Assembly (NCBI RefSeq): GCF_001514215.1
Contig: NZ_KQ948852.1
Coordinates: 253,254 to 317,253, forward strand
Source of the DNA: Streptomyces bungoensis
GTDB taxonomy: Bacteria > Actinomycetota > Actinomycetes > Streptomycetales > Streptomycetaceae
Reading direction: 5' to 3'
DNA length: 64,000 nucleotides
The notes below the pieces were generated by a model. That model was not told where the DNA came from and searched no databases. It was given only the letters and a program-made list of their open reading frames with translations. The first letter of the stretch is position 1. Each line of letters starts with the position of its first letter. Below, piece by piece: positions 60,613 to 64,000 of the stretch. The position numbers and the translations under genes are program-made.

Positions 60613-60720
60613 ACCCCAGCAGCGCCACGGCAGTGGCACGGCGAGGCACCGGCGTTGCCTGGGTCACTTCGGCACCGCGCACCGGCCCATGAGCCGCCCC
60701 GCGCTCATAGGGTGCTGCCC

Positions 60721-61659
60721 ATGATGGTCCCCGTGGCACTGCTGCTGCTGCTCGGCATCCTGACGGCCGTGGCCGGCCCGCGGTTGCTCGCGCGGGCCGA
60801 CTGGCCGGACCGTGAGCCGGTGGTCGCCCTGTGGGCGTGGCAGTGCGTGGTGGCGGGCGTGCTGCTGTGCTGTGCGCTGTCGATGACGCTCAGCGCGGCG
60901 GCGGCCTGGCAGGCGGTGCGCGGGCCCGTGTTCGGCCCGGCCCCACGGGCCGTGACGGACGCCTACGCCCTCGGAGCGGCCGGCCCCTGGGCGGCGGCGG
61001 TCGCGGTGGTGCTCGCCTGCGGCGGCCTGTGGACCCTGCTGATGCTGGTGCGCGAGATCGTGCGGGCCCGTGCGCGGCGACGGCGACGCCGGACCGAACT
61101 GCTCGTCCGCGCGCCCCTGTTGCCCGGCGAGGAGCCGGCGGACGGGCGGCTGGTGGTGCTGGAGGGCGAGCGGCCCGACGCCTGGTGGCTGCCCGGTACG
61201 GCGCCCCGACTCGTCGTCACCACGGCTGCGCTCCGTCGGCTGAAAGGCCGTCAGCTGGACGCGCTGCTCGCCCACGAGCAGGGTCACGACCGGGCGCGGC
61301 ACGACTGGCTGCTGCACTGCTCGGCCGCGCTGGCGGGCGGGTTCCCGCAGGTGCCGGTGTTCGCCGCGTTCCGCGACGAGATGCACCGGCTGGTCGAGCT
61401 GGCCGCCGACGACATGGCCTCCCGGCGCTTCGGCCGGCTGACGACGGCCCTGGCGCTGGTCGAACTCAACGAGGACCGGGGCGTGTTCGGGCCCGGCCCC
61501 ACCCCGCAGGCCCATGTCCCGCACCGCGTGCACCGGCTGCTCACACCGCCCGACCGCCTGCCCGCCCTGCACCGCCTGCGCCTGACGGCGACGGCCGCAC
61601 TGGTCCCCGTCGTACCGGTCGTGGTGGCCCTCGTCCCCGGGCTGCGGGCACTGGGTTAG
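60721..61659 (+). CDS. M56 family membrane metallopeptidase
   Basis: A 312-residue BlaR1/MecR1-type peptidase. Three N-terminal membrane segments, then the zinc motif HEQGHDRARHDW (HExxH, about 193-197) preceded by LLAHEQG, a third metal ligand Glu or Asp in ELAADDMASRRFG, and a C-terminal membrane segment. No penicillin-binding sensor domain. These proteins in Streptomyces are usually paired with BlaI-type repressors; none is adjacent. ATG 60721 (ATGATG) is used. Confidence 0.84.
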   Translation: MMVPVALLLLLGILTAVAGPRLLARADWPDREPVVALWAWQCVVAGVLLCCALSMTLSAAAAWQAVRGPVFGPAPRAVTDAYALGAAGPWAAAVAVVLACGGLWTLLMLVREIVRARARRRRRRTELLVRAPLLPGEEPADGRLVVLEGERPDAWWLPGTAPRLVVTTAALRRLKGRQLDALLAHEQGHDRARHDWLLHCSAALAGGFPQVPVFAAFRDEMHRLVELAADDMASRRFGRLTTALALVELNEDRGVFGPGPTPQAHVPHRVHRLLTPPDRLPALHRLRLTATAALVPVVPVVVALVPGLRALG

Positions 61660-61732
61660 GGCCGCTCGTCCCGGTCACCGGCCGGGGCACGGGCCGCGCG
61701 GTACGGCGTACGCCGCCGGTAGAGTCCGGCAC

Positions 61733-62422
61733 ATGACCGCCGTGCTCTTCGACTTCTCGGGGACCCTGTTCCGCATCGAGTCCGCCGAGTCCTGGCTGCG
61801 TGCCGTACTGCAGGAGACGGGTCTGGCCCTGCCGGAAGGCGAACTGGCAGAAGCCGCCCGGGCGTTGGAGGAGGCCGGGGCGCTGCCCGGCGGGGCGGCG
61901 CCGGTGGCGCTGCCGGAGGAGTTCGCCGGGGTGTGGGCCGTCCGGGACGAGAGCGCCGCGCTGCACCGGGCCGCCTACACCGGGCTGTCCCGGCGGGTCG
62001 CGCTGCCCGACCCCGCTCTGCACGACGCGCTGTACGACCGGCACATGACGCCGGCGGCCTGGTCGCCGTACCCCGACGCGGCCCAGGTGCTGCGCACGCT
62101 GCGCGAGCGCGGGATCGGCGTCGGCGTGGTGAGCAACATCGGCTGGGACCTGCGCCCGGTCTTCCGCGAGCACGGGCTGGACGAGTTCGTGGACGCCTAC
62201 GTGCTCTCGTACGAGCACGGTGTGCAGAAGCCCGACCCCCGGCTCTTCTCGGTGGCCTGCGCGGAACTGGACGTCGATCCGCGGCGGGTGCTGATGGTCG
62301 GCGACAGCCGCCCGGCGGACGGCGGCGCGGCCGCCCTGGGCTGCCGCGTGCACTTCGTGGACCATCTGCCGGTGACACAGCGCCCCGACGCGCTGCTGCC
62401 GGTGCTGGACCTGGTGGGCTGA
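61733..62422 (+). CDS. HAD family hydrolase
   Basis: A 229-residue phosphatase or dehalogenase of the haloacid dehalogenase superfamily. Motif I LFDFSGTLF (nucleophile Asp7), motif II VVSNIGW, motif III Lys in VQKPDPRLFS, motif IV VGDSRPAD. The cap is alpha-helical. In motif I the second Asp is Ser (DFSGT, not DFDGT), as in some HAD dehalogenases and phosphatases. The substrate is unknown. Confidence 0.87.
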   Translation: MTAVLFDFSGTLFRIESAESWLRAVLQETGLALPEGELAEAARALEEAGALPGGAAPVALPEEFAGVWAVRDESAALHRAAYTGLSRRVALPDPALHDALYDRHMTPAAWSPYPDAAQVLRTLRERGIGVGVVSNIGWDLRPVFREHGLDEFVDAYVLSYEHGVQKPDPRLFSVACAELDVDPRRVLMVGDSRPADGGAAALGCRVHFVDHLPVTQRPDALLPVLDLVG

Positions 62423-62545
62423 CGCGCGCCGCTGAGACGACGGAACCCGGAGCCGTCCGTCTGAGACGATCCCCCGTGTCGCCCCAGACGGACGGCAGCT
62501 CCGAGCGGGCCCCGCGCAGAGCGGTGCCACCCGCGCTGAGTATAG

Positions 62546-62564
62546 TTGGCTGGCAGCCAGTCAA
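62546..62564. promoter_or_regulatory. TetR operator overlapping a -10 box
   Basis: TTGGCTGGCAGCCAGTCAA is a 19-bp near-perfect palindrome, 16 bases upstream of the TetR start; TATAGT (62541-62546) adjoins it and could be the -10 box. Autorepression is the likely role. Confidence 0.7.
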
Positions 62565-62579
62565 CGCAGGAGTTACAGG

Positions 62580-63245
62580 ATGTCCCCGCGCAGCGCCTCG
62601 GTCAATGAAGAGTTGCGGCGGCGTTCCCGGGAACGGCTCCTGCAGGCCGCGGTCGAACTGGTCGACGAGCGCGGGTTCGAGGCGACGACGCTGGCCGACA
62701 TCGCCGACCGGGCCGGCTCCGCGCGCGGGCTGGTGTCGTACTACTTCCCCGGCAAGCGCCAGTTGGTGCAGTCCGCGGTGCACCGCCTGATGCACCGCAC
62801 GCTGGAGGAGGCACTGGAACGCGATCCCCGGACCGAGGACGGCCGGGAGCGGCTGGCGCGCGCCGTCGACGCGATCCTGGGGCTCGCCCACGACCGTCCG
62901 GTGCTCATGCGCCAGCACATGGCGGGGCTGCTCCAGGCGGAGGGCTTCCTGCAGTGCCCGGAGCAGCGGCGGCTCTCGGAGCTGCTGAGCGACACGGTCG
63001 CCCGGTACGGCTCCGCGGACGTGACGGCGGACTACCCGCTGCTGCGGGCCCTGCTGATGGGCGCGGTGTTCGCGGCGCTCGTGCCGGGAGTGCCGATGCC
63101 CGTCCCGGCCCTGCGGGCCGAGCTGTTCGCGCGGTACGGGCTCGACTGGGAGATGGGCGTGCCCCCCGGCAGCGACACGGACACCGCGGCGGGGCCGGGC
63201 GAGGACCTGTCCCGGTTCTTCGCGACCGGGGAGCGGACGGACTAG
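62580..63245 (+). CDS. TetR/AcrR family transcriptional regulator
   Basis: A 221-residue repressor with HTH TLADIADRAGSARGLVSYYF (about 37-56), and a C-terminal ligand domain. GCAGGAGTTACAGG supports ATG 62580. A palindrome directly upstream indicates autoregulation. It has no obvious target next to it except the ferredoxin reductase gene, 142 bases downstream on the same strand. Confidence 0.86.
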   Translation: MSPRSASVNEELRRRSRERLLQAAVELVDERGFEATTLADIADRAGSARGLVSYYFPGKRQLVQSAVHRLMHRTLEEALERDPRTEDGRERLARAVDAILGLAHDRPVLMRQHMAGLLQAEGFLQCPEQRRLSELLSDTVARYGSADVTADYPLLRALLMGAVFAALVPGVPMPVPALRAELFARYGLDWEMGVPPGSDTDTAAGPGEDLSRFFATGERTD

Positions 63246-63387
63246 CCGGCCGGCCCCGGCGCCGATGCGCCCGCCCGCGCCCCGCGGCGATCACGGGATC
63301 ACTCCGTCGGCCCCTGCCGTCCCGGGCGGGGCGGTGCCATGCTGGAGCCGTCCGCACACTCTCCTGCTTGGGGCAAGGAGTACCGCC

Positions 63388-64000
63388 GTGCTGCGTGTCG
63401 CCGTCGTCGGCTCCGGGCCGAGCGGGTGCTACACCGCCCAGAGCCTGGTCCAGCTGGATCCCGGGGTGCGGGTGGACGTGCTCGACCGGCTGCCGTGCCC
63501 CTACGGGCTGGTGCGCTACGGCGTCGCCCCGGACCACGAGAAGATCAAGTCCCTGCAGGGCAGCCTGCGCACCGTGCTGGAGCACGAGCGGGTGCGGTTC
63601 CTCGGCGGGGTCCGGGTGGGCGGGCCCGGGGGGCTGCCCGTGGAGCGGCTGCGGGAGCTGTACCACGCGGTGGTGTACTGCGTGGGCGCCGCCGCCGACC
63701 GCCGCCTCGGCATCCCCGGCGAGGAGCTGCCGGGCAGCTGGTCGGCGACCGAGTTCGTGTCCTGGTACAGCGCGCATCCGGACGCGGCCGACGCGGGGTT
63801 CGTGCGCGGGGTCCGCTCGGCGGTGGTCATCGGTGTGGGCAACGTGGCCGTGGACGTCACGCGGATGCTGGTGCGGGGCCCCGGTGAGCTGCGCCCGACG
63901 GACATGCCGCAGGGGGCCCTGGACGCGCTGGCGGCGAGCGGGATCACCGAGGTCCACATGACCGGCCGGCGCGGCCCCTCGCAGGCCCGTTTCACCACCA
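63388..64000 (+). CDS. Ferredoxin-NADP+ reductase (FprA-like), 3' end outside window
   Basis: The first 204 codons of an adrenodoxin-reductase-type flavoenzyme. FAD motif VAVVGSGPSGCYTAQ (residues 4-18), GLVRYGVAPDHEK, and the NADP site VVIGVGNVAVDVTRML with TGRRGPSQARFT at the cut. It passes electrons from NADPH to ferredoxins for P450s and similar enzymes. GCAAGGAG supports GTG 63388. About 250 codons are missing beyond the window. Confidence 0.9.
   Translation, partial: MLRVAVVGSGPSGCYTAQSLVQLDPGVRVDVLDRLPCPYGLVRYGVAPDHEKIKSLQGSLRTVLEHERVRFLGGVRVGGPGGLPVERLRELYHAVVYCVGAAADRRLGIPGEELPGSWSATEFVSWYSAHPDAADAGFVRGVRSAVVIGVGNVAVDVTRMLVRGPGELRPTDMPQGALDALAASGITEVHMTGRRGPSQARFTT

Overview
The window is high-GC DNA with codon positions almost saturated for G/C at third bases, GTG and TTG starts, and gene families typical of actinomycetes (mycothiol-dependent maleylpyruvate isomerase fold, deazaflavin-dependent nitroreductase, Rv1733c-like membrane protein, DUF6421, DUF6986, TerD proteins, ECF42 sigma factor). 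Together they point to the chromosome of a Streptomyces species. About 67 protein genes, including two damaged ones and one very short leader gene, fill the window. I see no rRNA, tRNA, CRISPR array, insertion sequence or phage genes, and no obvious secondary-metabolite cluster.

Layout. 89-4382: an organic-acid (MHS) transporter, a PucR regulator and 3-hydroxybutyrate dehydrogenase, probably a small 3-hydroxybutyrate use locus. 4437-10786: Nudix hydrolase, apolipoprotein N-acyltransferase, an O-antigen-ligase-like membrane protein, a two-TM protein, a MurI-like racemase with an altered second motif and an HpnB-like glycosyltransferase. 10793-18905: two-domain TerD protein, a Pro/Tyr-rich protein, MOSC and SRPBCC proteins, an Rv1733c-like protein, a beta-helix/AAA+ fusion, and a membrane protein that appears cut off at its C-terminus. 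19212-24940: DeoR regulator, cysteine synthase/desulfhydrase-like enzyme, anti-sigma-like ATPase, a SHOCT protein whose natural start seems to have become ACG, and an ECF42 sigma factor with its DGPF/YCII partner and a matching promoter. 25058-33559: ROK regulator, AlkB-like dioxygenase, RlmG-like methyltransferase, an amino-sugar type operon (class II aldolase, SIS isomerase) opposite its DeoR regulator, an MFS pump and a mycothiol-type enzyme.

33585-45627: a MarR/DHA2 pump pair, a response regulator remnant, a TetR/nitroreductase pair with a large palindrome, geranylgeranyl-reductase-like flavoprotein, M20 dipeptidase, MBL hydrolase, a kinase-Nudix fusion, a His-rich secreted mini-protein, and a ROK sugar kinase opposite a LacI regulator. 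45930-55427: a DUF6986 aldolase/lyase with an IclR-like operator, the electron transfer flavoprotein genes, a flavin reductase preceded by a cysteine-ended leader peptide, thioredoxin, PlsC, transglutaminase-like protein, and a tightly coupled operon DUF6421-SDR-threonine aldolase. 55833-64000: glycerophosphodiesterase, GNAT, VOC, a FUSC/MarR operon, DUF5134 and M56 membrane proteins, HAD hydrolase, TetR, and the 5' part of a ferredoxin-NADP reductase that runs off the window.

Most genes are ordinary conserved chromosomal genes. The most interesting signals are regulatory or evolutionary: the putative leaderless cysteine leader peptide, the ACG start, the ECF42 promoter, the 35-bp palindrome, two decaying genes, and the uncharacterised DUF6421 operon and beta-helix/AAA+ gene. 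Operator assignments rest on symmetry and position only.
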